NCBI GenBank assembly: GCA_964586765.1
Contig: CAZPHN010000009.1
Span: forward strand, 13,150-77,149
Length of the DNA: 64,000 nucleotides
Source of the DNA: UBA3263 sp964586765
GTDB lineage: Bacteria; Bacteroidota; Bacteroidia; Bacteroidales; Muribaculaceae
Reading direction: 5' to 3'
Shown one piece after another: positions 16,553 to 24,304 of the stretch. The notes below the pieces were generated by a model. The model did not search any database, had not been told where the DNA came from, and worked only from the letters and a program-made list of their open reading frames with translations. Positions within the stretch are counted from its first letter, which is position 1. Each line of letters opens with the position of its first letter. The position numbers and the translations under genes are program-made.

Positions 16553-17644
16553 TCAGTGGAAGCGGCGGAAGTAGGAGGCGAGGACTTCGGTGGCGGCGGT
16601 GAAGGAGCTTAGGCGGTTTTCGAGGACGGCGGTTTCGAGTCCGTTAAGCATTCGCTCGATAGCCGGGTCACGATAGAAGTGGTTGCGAAGTTGCTCATCG
16701 ATGGTTTCGCGCATCCAGTAACGCGCCTGCTGATGGCGACGCTCGGCGAAGTATCCATTTGCGTCTACAAACGCGAAGTAGCGGTCAATCATGTCCCACA
16801 CCTCGGGAATTCCAAGCTCAAAATAACCGGAGTAGGTCAGCACTTCAGGCTGCCAGCCCGATGCCGTCGGCGGGAAAAGATGGAGCGCGGAGCGGAATTG
16901 AGCCTGAGCCAGCTGTGCACGGTGGATGTTGTCGCCGTCAGCTTTGTTGATGACAATGCCGTCTGCCATCTCCATGATACCGCGTTTAATGCCCTGAAGC
17001 TCGTCGCCGGTGCCGGCAAGCTGGATGAGGAGAAAGAAGTCAACCATGGAGTGAACGGCAGTTTCGCTCTGTCCGACACCGACGGTCTCGATGAATATAT
17101 TGTCAAATCCGGCAGCCTCACACAATACCACGGTTTCGCGGGTTTTGCGCGCAACGCCGCCAAGCGAGCCAGCCGAGGGGGAAGGGCGTATGAATGCTTT
17201 GGGGTGGACGGAGAGTTTCTCCATTCGGGTTTTGTCGCCGAGGATGGAGCCGTTGGTACGCTCACTCGACGGGTCGATAGCCAACACTGCTAATTTGCCG
17301 CCACGTTTGAGTACATGGAGACCGAAAACGTCGATCGAAGTTGATTTACCCGCTCCGGGAACGCCCGTAATGCCTATTCGACGTGATTTTCCGCTGTAAG
17401 GCAGGCATTTTTCAATAATTTCCTGAGCTTTGGCGTAGTGGTCGGGGTGGAGGCTCTCAACGAGGGTTACGGCACGCGAAAGCATGGTCATATCTCCCTT
17501 AAGGATGCCTTCGACCATCTCGCCAACTGACGGAATGGGTTTGCGGCGCAGAGGGCGCATATACGGGTTGACAGATGGTGGCTGGGCAACACCTGAGTTG
17601 ACCTGCAGTCCTTTGTATTCGCTATCGTTTTCGGGATGATTCAT
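16553..17644 (-). CDS. meaB: Methylmalonyl-CoA mutase-associated GTPase MeaB (ArgK family)
   Basis: The 363-residue G-protein chaperone guards methylmalonyl-CoA mutase and its B12 cofactor. P-loop GVPGAGKS (94-101), the ETVGVGQSE switch and the NKADGDN base-specificity motif are present. The start overlaps the DUF1573 stop as ATGA (17641-17644), making it the last gene of the 23079-to-16553 run. The mutase genes themselves are not in this window. Confidence 0.93.
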   Translation of the reverse strand: MNHPENDSEYKGLQVNSGVAQPPSVNPYMRPLRRKPIPSVGEMVEGILKGDMTMLSRAVTLVESLHPDHYAKAQEIIEKCLPYSGKSRRIGITGVPGAGKSTSIDVFGLHVLKRGGKLAVLAIDPSSERTNGSILGDKTRMEKLSVHPKAFIRPSPSAGSLGGVARKTRETVVLCEAAGFDNIFIETVGVGQSETAVHSMVDFFLLIQLAGTGDELQGIKRGIMEMADGIVINKADGDNIHRAQLAQAQFRSALHLFPPTASGWQPEVLTYSGYFELGIPEVWDMIDRYFAFVDANGYFAERRHQQARYWMRETIDEQLRNHFYRDPAIERMLNGLETAVLENRLSSFTAATEVLASYFRRFH

Positions 17645-18711
17645 TGTTTTGCGGGGAGTTCGGCTGTTACGCGGGCAACAGTCAGGGGATTATTCGGATC
17701 GTTGGTGATAAGGCTGAGACGGGCATTTATGAAATCGCTCTCTGCGGTTTCGGGATTAATCGTAACGGTAATCTTAGCTTTCTTGCCCGGTTTGATTTTA
17801 TCAGATGATATTTTTGCCTCCGATATCGCCGGGTCTACAACTTGGAGCCGACGCACGAGCAGGGGGGATTTCCCGGTGTTAGTGACGATAAATTCTACGG
17901 TTTTAGGCGAAGAAATAGCGTCAAGGTCAACTTTCAGTGGCGTTACGTTACATTCCGGCGCATTTTGCAACTGTCCTGGGGTGAGTTTGCTGAAATCTTC
18001 AACAATAATTGTAAAGAAATCCATCTTCATCGGCTCCTCGCCGGGGGCAGAGCGGAAGGTGAAATCATCATTGGTTATTCCCCACTCGGGTACTTTCTGT
18101 GAGTTCAAGGTGAGGGCAATCTGTGACTGCTGACCGGGGGAAACCACCGGAGGTGTAATCTGGGCGGTAATATAGTCCGGCAGCCCCTCGAGCTGAGGAG
18201 TAAGCGAATCCGGACTTTGATTATACATACTGATGAAAACAGTCTTGAATTTGCCGCGTTTAACCTCTCCGAAACCGGCATTGGAGCTTTGAAGCTTTAT
18301 TTTCCCGGCATCGGCGGGAAAGCGCGAGCGGATAGTTGCCGATGCGCCGATAACCACTCCGCTTACTGTCAAGGTCTGCTGGACAGAGGGGGCGTCAGAG
18401 GTCTTGACATAGACATTTTTTTCAAACTTACCGGGGCGACCTGTTGCAGCATATGTCACCTTAAGCGATGCTGTATCGCCCGGCGCAATATTTTCCTTTG
18501 AATACTCGGGAATAGTGCAGCCGCAGGTGGCGCGCGCATCAATGATGCGGATAGGCTTGTCACTTTCGTTGACAAGCTGGAAAACGGCATCGACAGTAGC
18601 CAAATCCTCGCTGAACGCGCCAAAATTATGTTTTTGCGTAAGCCAGCGAGCCTGAGCGGAGAGCAGCAGCGGAGCTGCCATGAGAAGTGTGGAGGTCAAC
18701 AGTCGGTTCAT
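17641..18711 (-). CDS. Secreted DUF1573 protein, two-domain
   Basis: The 356-residue protein has a signal peptide (MNRLLTSTLLMAAPLLLSAQA). It contains at least two immunoglobulin-like DUF1573 repeats, the first with the family's ARATCGCTIPEYS cysteine motif (about 60-75). The second half lacks that CGC pair. DUF1573 proteins are periplasmic or outer-surface proteins of unknown role in Bacteroidota. It overlaps both neighbours by 4 nt, so it is translationally coupled to the smaller DUF1573 gene. Confidence 0.88.
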   Translation of the reverse strand: MNRLLTSTLLMAAPLLLSAQARWLTQKHNFGAFSEDLATVDAVFQLVNESDKPIRIIDARATCGCTIPEYSKENIAPGDTASLKVTYAATGRPGKFEKNVYVKTSDAPSVQQTLTVSGVVIGASATIRSRFPADAGKIKLQSSNAGFGEVKRGKFKTVFISMYNQSPDSLTPQLEGLPDYITAQITPPVVSPGQQSQIALTLNSQKVPEWGITNDDFTFRSAPGEEPMKMDFFTIIVEDFSKLTPGQLQNAPECNVTPLKVDLDAISSPKTVEFIVTNTGKSPLLVRRLQVVDPAISEAKISSDKIKPGKKAKITVTINPETAESDFINARLSLITNDPNNPLTVARVTAELPAKQ

Positions 18712-19112
18712 TTCGGAATTACTGTTCCTTTTATGGTTAAAACTACGGTACCTTCTTTACCCTTGATATTGGTGCGGACTTTGGCTGTGCGCGTAAATCC
18801 ACCTTTGAGACCTTCAGGGGTAAAGCGTATTTTTATATTGCCGCTTTTGCCGGCGGCAATGGGCTTAGCCGGAAACTCCGGTTTGGTGCATCCACATGAT
18901 GCCGATACAGTGGCTATGGCAAGCGGAGCTGTGCCGGTATTGGTGAATTTGAATTCATGTTCAATCCAGCCGTCGGACTCCTTGATGGTTCCGAAATCAT
19001 ATACGGTTTCCTGAAACGTAATGGCAGGTGTGCCTTTGGTCTCGGATTTCTTGGCGAGAGCGGGAAGTACCATAAAAATTATGGCAAAAATGACGGGAAG
19101 GAACCTTTTCAT
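18708..19112 (-). CDS. Secreted DUF1573 protein, single-domain
   Basis: The 134-residue protein has a signal peptide (KRFLPVIFAIIFMVLPALA) and one DUF1573 domain with VSASCGCTKPEFPAKPI and a TVVLTIKGTV end strand. It overlaps the S41 protease stop and the larger DUF1573 start. It is probably a shorter paralogue of its neighbour. No enzymatic residues are evident. Confidence 0.88.
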   Translation of the reverse strand: MKRFLPVIFAIIFMVLPALAKKSETKGTPAITFQETVYDFGTIKESDGWIEHEFKFTNTGTAPLAIATVSASCGCTKPEFPAKPIAAGKSGNIKIRFTPEGLKGGFTRTAKVRTNIKGKEGTVVLTIKGTVIPK

Positions 19113-20713
19113 TTCTTTAGAAGCGAATTATAGGTCTTGGGGTCATCAATAACATCCAGAGCCTGTTTGTAAATCGGGTTAAGAGGGTTAAACACTCGGT
19201 AATAGGTGGAGGGTGTGAAGATATCACGTCCTATCAATCCTTTGACATTTCCAAGTATGTAAGGTTTAGCCGCGTCAAACTGCTCGGCATTGAATTCCAC
19301 ACCGAGTTTTGTTGCCATTTCGTGGAAATCGCTTATCATTTCATCATTTATGATAAAATCATTGACAAAAGAGTCTTCGGTAGGATAGTTTTGTTTGATA
19401 TTATCGCGATTTTTCTCAATATAGTCAACAACAAATTGCGCAATTACGTTTTTAGCTCTCAGTTCGCGGAAATACTTGTTGATTCCCGTAGTGTCTGCCG
19501 GAACAAAGAGGTCGGGCATGATGCCTCCGCCTCCATATACCGTGCGGGCATTAATGAGGGTATGATAGACCTTAGTGGAGTCCATGCGGATTGAGTCGAC
19601 AGAGAAAATCTCGCCGTGGTCATAGCGGTTTGAAAGGTCTTTGTCGTAGCTGTCTTTATCGCCGCGCGTGAACGGCTTCTGTATGGAACGTCCTGAGGGA
19701 GTATAATAATAAGCGGTAGTCAGACGGACCATCGAGCCGTCAGGGAAAGGAAAAGGACGTTGAACCAGTCCCTTGCCGAATGTACGCCTGCCTACTACAA
19801 TCCCGCGGTCATAGTCCTGAATAGCTCCGGAGAGAATTTCAGATGCAGATGCTGAAAACTCATTTGTCATCACAACAATTCTCCCTTTGACATCCGGGTG
19901 ACGGTTTTCGGCAGTATAGTGATGGGGTTCGGAATTCAGTCCCTCGGTATATACCACGGTTGATCCGGCAGGGAGAAATTCGCCCGCCATGTCAACAGCT
20001 GAGTTCAGGTAGCCACCTCCATTGTCCATAAGGTCGATAATGAGGTCTTTCATGCCTTGCTTGCGGAGATTAGCCAGTGCTTCCTTGAATTCTCTGGGTG
20101 TTTCCGCACCAAACGAGGTAACTTTTATGTATCCGGTAGTAGGACTTGCCATATATGCGGCATCAACCGTATTCAGCGGAATGTCAGCGCGGATAACACG
20201 GAAAAGCAGAGTGTCAGGTTCGGAACGGCGGACCACTTTCAGGTTTGCCACAGTGCCTTTCGGTCCGCGGAGGTGCTTCATGATTTCGGACTGAGGCATT
20301 TTAATGCCGGCAAGGACGGTATCGTTACATGCAACGATACGGTCGCCGGGAATTATACCTACCTTTTCCGAAGGACCGCCGGCAACTGCCTGAATGACGT
20401 AGACCGTGTCCTGTACCAACTGGAACTGGACGCCGATGCCTGAAAAATTACCGTTGAGCGGTTCGGTAAGAGCCTTGGTTTCTTCGGCAGTGGTATAAGT
20501 AGAGTGGGGGTCAAGCTCCTTGAGCATGGCAATGATACCTTTTTCTACAATTTTATCGGTAGAAACGGTATCGACATAGAAATTCTCGATTATTTTTTCA
20601 GTAACCTGAAGTTTCTGCGCGGCGTCAAACTTGGGCTGGGTGAAAATATTGGCGGTGGCAGCTATGGCAAAGCCACTTATAGCTGCGGGTATAATAAGAT
20701 GTGTTAGTTTCAT
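19109..20713 (-). CDS. S41 carboxy-terminal processing protease (CtpA/Prc family)
   Basis: The 534-residue protein starts with a hydrophobic segment (LIIPAAISGFAIAATANIF). It has a PDZ domain at about 85-165 and the catalytic region TNEFSASASEILSGAIQDYDRG (283-304), with Lys314 in TFGKGLVQ. The C-terminal domain of about 200 residues is typical of Bacteroidota members. It cleaves periplasmic proteins at their C-termini. The gene is followed directly by two DUF1573 genes and lies 3 nt after coaD. Confidence 0.92.
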   Translation of the reverse strand: MKLTHLIIPAAISGFAIAATANIFTQPKFDAAQKLQVTEKIIENFYVDTVSTDKIVEKGIIAMLKELDPHSTYTTAEETKALTEPLNGNFSGIGVQFQLVQDTVYVIQAVAGGPSEKVGIIPGDRIVACNDTVLAGIKMPQSEIMKHLRGPKGTVANLKVVRRSEPDTLLFRVIRADIPLNTVDAAYMASPTTGYIKVTSFGAETPREFKEALANLRKQGMKDLIIDLMDNGGGYLNSAVDMAGEFLPAGSTVVYTEGLNSEPHHYTAENRHPDVKGRIVVMTNEFSASASEILSGAIQDYDRGIVVGRRTFGKGLVQRPFPFPDGSMVRLTTAYYYTPSGRSIQKPFTRGDKDSYDKDLSNRYDHGEIFSVDSIRMDSTKVYHTLINARTVYGGGGIMPDLFVPADTTGINKYFRELRAKNVIAQFVVDYIEKNRDNIKQNYPTEDSFVNDFIINDEMISDFHEMATKLGVEFNAEQFDAAKPYILGNVKGLIGRDIFTPSTYYRVFNPLNPIYKQALDVIDDPKTYNSLLKK

Positions 20714-20716
20714 AAT

Positions 20717-21169
20717 TTATTTATAATCAGGTAAAAAACTGGAAGTGTCCACACCGTGATGCCGCAATTCGCGAACTAACGAAGAGCTGACATAGGCAAA
20801 TTGCGGTTCGGTGTATAAAATAAACGTTTCCATGCCGAAAATGTTGCGATTGGCGTCAGCCAAGTTGCGTTCATATTCAAAGTCGGCAACAGTGCGCACG
20901 GCGCGGAGCAGATGGGTGCAGTCACGTTTTTGTGCTTCATTTGCTGTTAAACCGGTATAGACGCAAATTTCAACTTCCGGTCTGTTGCGGAAATATTGCG
21001 AAAGGAGTGATGCCTGTTCTTCGGCAGCGGGCGACGCTCCTTTTTCGGAGTTTACACCTATGCCGATAACTATGCGGTCAAACAGGGTCAGCGCGCGCTC
21101 GACTACTGACAGATGTCCGACAGTAAACGGATTAAACGATCCTGCAAAAAATGCTGATTTTCGGCTCAT
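20717..21169 (-). CDS. coaD: Phosphopantetheine adenylyltransferase
   Basis: The 150-residue enzyme makes dephospho-CoA. The nucleotidyltransferase motif FAGSFNPFTVGH (8-19) holds the TxGH signature. RAVRTVADFEYERNLADANR and an SSSLVREL-type C-terminal motif (ISSTxVRE equivalent) are present. The start overlaps the topoisomerase stop as ATGA (21166-21169). Confidence 0.95.
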   Translation of the reverse strand: MSRKSAFFAGSFNPFTVGHLSVVERALTLFDRIVIGIGVNSEKGASPAAEEQASLLSQYFRNRPEVEICVYTGLTANEAQKRDCTHLLRAVRTVADFEYERNLADANRNIFGMETFILYTEPQFAYVSSSLVRELRHHGVDTSSFLPDYK

Positions 21170-23079
21170 GAAATTTCCGAATCGTCCTCGACTACGAGAT
21201 TTTTAATGATGAATTGCTGGCGGTCAGGCGTATTTTTGCCCATATAGAACTCCAGAAGGGTCTCGACGGAGTCTTCCTTGCGCAGATTAACGCGGTCAAG
21301 GCGCATATTCGGACCGATAAACTCGCGGAACTCATCGGGCGAGATTTCTCCGAGACCTTTAAATCGGGTTATTTCCGCGTCAGCCTTGAGCTTTTCTATT
21401 GCGTTTATGCGTTCAATGTCAGTATAGCAATAATAAGTCTCATCATTTTTCTTGTCATCATTCTTTTTTGCACCGCGCTTTACGCCTTTTTTACTACGGA
21501 CGCGGAAAAGTGGGGTTTGAAGAACGTATACGTGACCTTTTTTAATAAGGTCAGGGAAAAACTGGAGGAAGAACGTCAGCAGGAGCAAACGGATATGCAT
21601 GCCGTCAACGTCGGCATCGGTAGCGATTATTACCTTTTTATATCTAAGCCCGTCAATGCCGTCTTCAATGTTGAGGGCAGCCTGAAGCAGATTGAACTCC
21701 TCATTTTCATAGACCACCTTCTGGGTGAGTCCATAGGAGTTGAGCGGCTTACCGCGGAGTGAAAAGACCGCCTGAGTCTGGACGTTACGGATTTTGGTGA
21801 TTGAACCGGATGCGGAATCACCCTCGGTAATGAAAATACAGGTGGAGTCTTTCAGCTCATCATCACCCTTGGGGTCATTAAAGTGAATCTGGCAGTCGCG
21901 CAATTTCGGGTTGTGAAGATTTACCTTTTTCGCACGCTCGCGAGCCTGTTTCGTAATGCCCGCCATCGCCTTGCGGTCACGCTCGCTCGACTGGATTTTC
22001 TGGAGCATGACATCGGCGGTATCCTTTTCGCGATGGAGATAATTGTCGAGCTCCTTCTTGAGAAAATCGCCTATGAATTTCGGCACGGTCGGACCATCGG
22101 GACCAACGTCTTTTGACCCGAGTTTCGTTTTGGTCTGGGATTCAAAAACCGGTTCTTCAACCTTGATGCTGATGGCGGCGACCATACCGTTGCGGATATC
22201 GGAGTTTTCAAACGCCTTTCCGTAGAATTCCTTGATGGTACGCCCAACAGCCTCCTTAAAGGCGGTAAGGTGAGTTCCGCCTTGGGTGGTGTGCTGACCG
22301 TTGACAAACGAGTAGTATTCCTCGCCATACTGGTCGGCATGAGTGATAACGATTTCAATATCTTCCCCTTTAAGGTGGATGGGCTGATAGAGCGGGTCAC
22401 GCGTCATGTTTTCTTTCATCAGGTCAGCCAGACCGTTGGAAGAACGGTAGCGTCTGCCGTTGAAAACGATTACAAGACCGGTATTGAGGAAGGTATAGTT
22501 TTTCAGCAGAGGGAGAATGTGTTCCTCGCGATAGCGGAAGTCCTTGAAGATTTCCCCATCGGGGGTAAAACGGACACGAGTTCCGTTCTTTTCATCTTCA
22601 GGTGCGTCGATGATGCCGGTATCGGAAACGACACTTCCGCAAGCGAAGGTGATTGTCCGCATTTTTCCGTCGCGCACGGAGGTGATTATGAACTCCGTGC
22701 TGAGGGCGTTTACAGCCTTGATGCCTACGCCGTTTAGTCCGACAGACTTCTTGAACGCTTTTGAGTCATATTTCGCACCGGTGTTCATCTTTGAGGCGAC
22801 ATCCTCAAGTTTCTCAAGCGGAATGCCTCGCCCTTCATCGCGTACGTCGACCGACGATTCATCAACGACATCCACGGTAATCTGTTTGCCGAAGCCCATC
22901 ATGAACTCGTCGATGCTATTGTCAAGCACCTCCTTGAGCAGTACATAGATTCCGTCATCGCTCGCGGCTCCATCGCCAAGCTTGCCGATATACATACCCG
23001 GGCGGCGACGGATGTGTTCTTTCCAATCGAGGGTCCGGATATCGTCCGCTGAATAATTTATCTGCTGTTCTTCACTCAT
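21166..23079 (-). CDS. parE: Topoisomerase IV subunit B (GyrB/ParE family)
   Basis: The 637-residue type IIA topoisomerase ATPase subunit has a GHKL ATP site (LDNSIDE and DEGRGIPLE), GVGIKAVNALS, a QTKTKLGS switch and a Toprim domain with ITEGDSASG and DADVDGMHIR. The start is ATG 23079 (MSEEQQINYSADDIR); the frame is open upstream only across promoter DNA. Length and lack of the GyrB C-terminal insert favour ParE, although GyrB-like naming is possible without its partner subunit in view. It heads the parE-coaD-S41-DUF1573-DUF1573-meaB run. Confidence 0.9.
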   Translation of the reverse strand: MSEEQQINYSADDIRTLDWKEHIRRRPGMYIGKLGDGAASDDGIYVLLKEVLDNSIDEFMMGFGKQITVDVVDESSVDVRDEGRGIPLEKLEDVASKMNTGAKYDSKAFKKSVGLNGVGIKAVNALSTEFIITSVRDGKMRTITFACGSVVSDTGIIDAPEDEKNGTRVRFTPDGEIFKDFRYREEHILPLLKNYTFLNTGLVIVFNGRRYRSSNGLADLMKENMTRDPLYQPIHLKGEDIEIVITHADQYGEEYYSFVNGQHTTQGGTHLTAFKEAVGRTIKEFYGKAFENSDIRNGMVAAISIKVEEPVFESQTKTKLGSKDVGPDGPTVPKFIGDFLKKELDNYLHREKDTADVMLQKIQSSERDRKAMAGITKQARERAKKVNLHNPKLRDCQIHFNDPKGDDELKDSTCIFITEGDSASGSITKIRNVQTQAVFSLRGKPLNSYGLTQKVVYENEEFNLLQAALNIEDGIDGLRYKKVIIATDADVDGMHIRLLLLTFFLQFFPDLIKKGHVYVLQTPLFRVRSKKGVKRGAKKNDDKKNDETYYCYTDIERINAIEKLKADAEITRFKGLGEISPDEFREFIGPNMRLDRVNLRKEDSVETLLEFYMGKNTPDRQQFIIKNLVVEDDSEIS

Positions 23080-23086
23080 AACGCTG

Positions 23087-23094
23087 CAAATATA
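23087..23094 (-). promoter_or_regulatory. Promoter -7 box of the parE operon
   Basis: The minus strand reads TATATTTG (23094-23087). It lies 7 nt before the parE ATG, so the transcript would be leaderless or nearly so. It is divergent from the tpiA promoter 33 nt away. Confidence 0.55.
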
Positions 23095-23126
23095 CAAAAT
23101 TTTTAGGTAAAACGGGATTTTTTTGT

Positions 23127-23134
23127 TAATTTTG
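23127..23134 (+). promoter_or_regulatory. Promoter -7 box of tpiA
   Basis: TAATTTTG (23127-23134) lies 42 nt before the tpiA ATG. No clear TTG is seen 20 nt upstream. Confidence 0.55.
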
Positions 23135-23176
23135 CACCGCCAATTTAAACATAACATCAATTTTATATCAACTTTT

Positions 23177-23935
23177 ATGAGAAAGAAAATTGTTGCCGGT
23201 AACTGGAAAATGAACACCACTCTTGCTGAAGGCGTAGGTCTCGCAAAGGATGTCAACGAAGCTCTTGCCGGTCGCTCACCCAAATGTGACGTAATCATCT
23301 GTGTACCTTTCACTCATCTTGCACCCGTAGCCGGAGTGATTGACTCCGCTAAGCTTGGTCTCGGTGCTGAAAACTGCGCTGACCACCTCAAGGGCGCATA
23401 TACCGGCGAGGTATCCGCTCCCATGGTTGCATCAACCGGTGCTAACTACGTTATCCTCGGTCACAGCGAACGTCGCCAGTACTATGGTGAAACTTCTGAA
23501 ATCCTCAAGACCAAGGTTAACCTCGCTCTCGAGAATAACCTCACCCCGATTTTCTGCATCGGCGAAGTGCTCGAGCAGCGCGAGAACGGCACCTACTTCG
23601 ACGTAGTTAAGGCTCAGATTCAGGAAGCTCTCTTCGACCTCAGTGCTGAAGATTTCGGTAAGATTATCCTTGCTTACGAACCCGTTTGGGCAATCGGTAC
23701 AGGCAAGACCGCTACCGACGATCAGGCTCAGGAAATGCACGCCTTTATCCGCGGTGTCATCGCCGACAAGTATGGCAAGGAAGTTGCCGACAACTGCTCA
23801 ATCCTTTACGGCGGTTCCTGCAAGCCCTCAAATGCCAAGGCTCTCTTCGCAAAACCTGACGTTGACGGTGGTCTGATTGGTGGCGCATCGCTTGCTGCCG
23901 CTGATTTCATGGGTATTGTTGACGCTTGGAACTAA
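23177..23935 (+). CDS. tpiA: Triosephosphate isomerase
   Basis: The 252-residue glycolytic enzyme interconverts DHAP and glyceraldehyde-3-phosphate. GNWKMN carries the active-site lysine, VILGHSERR the histidine, and AYEPVWAIGTGKTA the catalytic glutamate and loop 6. ILYGGSCKPSNA and DGGLIGGASL form the phosphate site. The start is ATG 23177; upstream in-frame codons lie across the promoter. Codon use is strongly biased toward C-ending codons, as in highly expressed genes. Confidence 0.97.
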   Translation: MRKKIVAGNWKMNTTLAEGVGLAKDVNEALAGRSPKCDVIICVPFTHLAPVAGVIDSAKLGLGAENCADHLKGAYTGEVSAPMVASTGANYVILGHSERRQYYGETSEILKTKVNLALENNLTPIFCIGEVLEQRENGTYFDVVKAQIQEALFDLSAEDFGKIILAYEPVWAIGTGKTATDDQAQEMHAFIRGVIADKYGKEVADNCSILYGGSCKPSNAKALFAKPDVDGGLIGGASLAAADFMGIVDAWN

Positions 23936-23938
23936 TCT

Positions 23939-24130
23939 GTGGGTAGCAAAGAGATATGGATATGGGCATCAGTGGCGTACGGACTCTTATCGGGTTTGAT
24001 ATATGCCCTGATAGCGCGTTACAGGGGTTATAAAGGCAATTTTATCAGACGGTTTGCTGTCTGGAGTATTGTTTACACGGTTTTCGCCCTTTCGCTTTCA
24101 TACATTCTCTGGCACTACCTTTCTGAGTAA
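23939..24130 (+). CDS. Small two-helix membrane protein
   Basis: The ORF is 63 residues, starting GTG 3 nt after tpiA. Two hydrophobic segments lie at about residues 5-25 and 40-60 (IWIWASVAYGLLSGLIYALIA, then VYTVFALSLSYILW), separated by a basic loop. It is not a family I recognise. The tight spacing to tpiA suggests translational coupling. It could be a chance ORF, but the hydrophobic pattern is convincing. Confidence 0.55.
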   Translation: MGSKEIWIWASVAYGLLSGLIYALIARYRGYKGNFIRRFAVWSIVYTVFALSLSYILWHYLSE

Positions 24131-24150
24131 AAATAAAACGAGAGACATTT

Positions 24151-24240
24151 CTTGGGAGAAGCACGCGTCCCCGCGTGCTTGTAACTAACTGGGATAAAGA
24201 GAAGTATCAGGCATGCGGGGACGCATGCCGCTCCCGAGCA
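24151..24240 (+). repeat. Two-hairpin palindromic intergenic repeat (BIME-like), copy 3
   Basis: The element opens CTTGGGAG and closes CTCCCGAGCA. Its left inner palindrome is AAGCACGCGTCCCCGCGTGCTT and its right one GGCATGCGGGGACGCATGCC, with a spacer containing GTAACTAACTGGGATA. The left hairpin shows compensated changes relative to copy 2, so pairing is kept while sequence drifts. Confidence 0.82.
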
Positions 24241-24247
24241 AATAATA

Positions 24248-24281
24248 GAGAGGCTGCCTAACCGAAATTAGGCAGCCTCTC
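24248..24281 (-). terminator. Terminator between tpiA-side genes and the BspA-like gene
   Basis: A perfect 13-bp stem (24248-24260 with 24269-24281) closes an 8-nt loop. It lies between convergent genes and could serve both, with an A/T-rich flank on the minus-strand exit side. Confidence 0.8.
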
Positions 24282-24304
24282 ATTGCTATTGTGTGCGTCT
24301 TTAG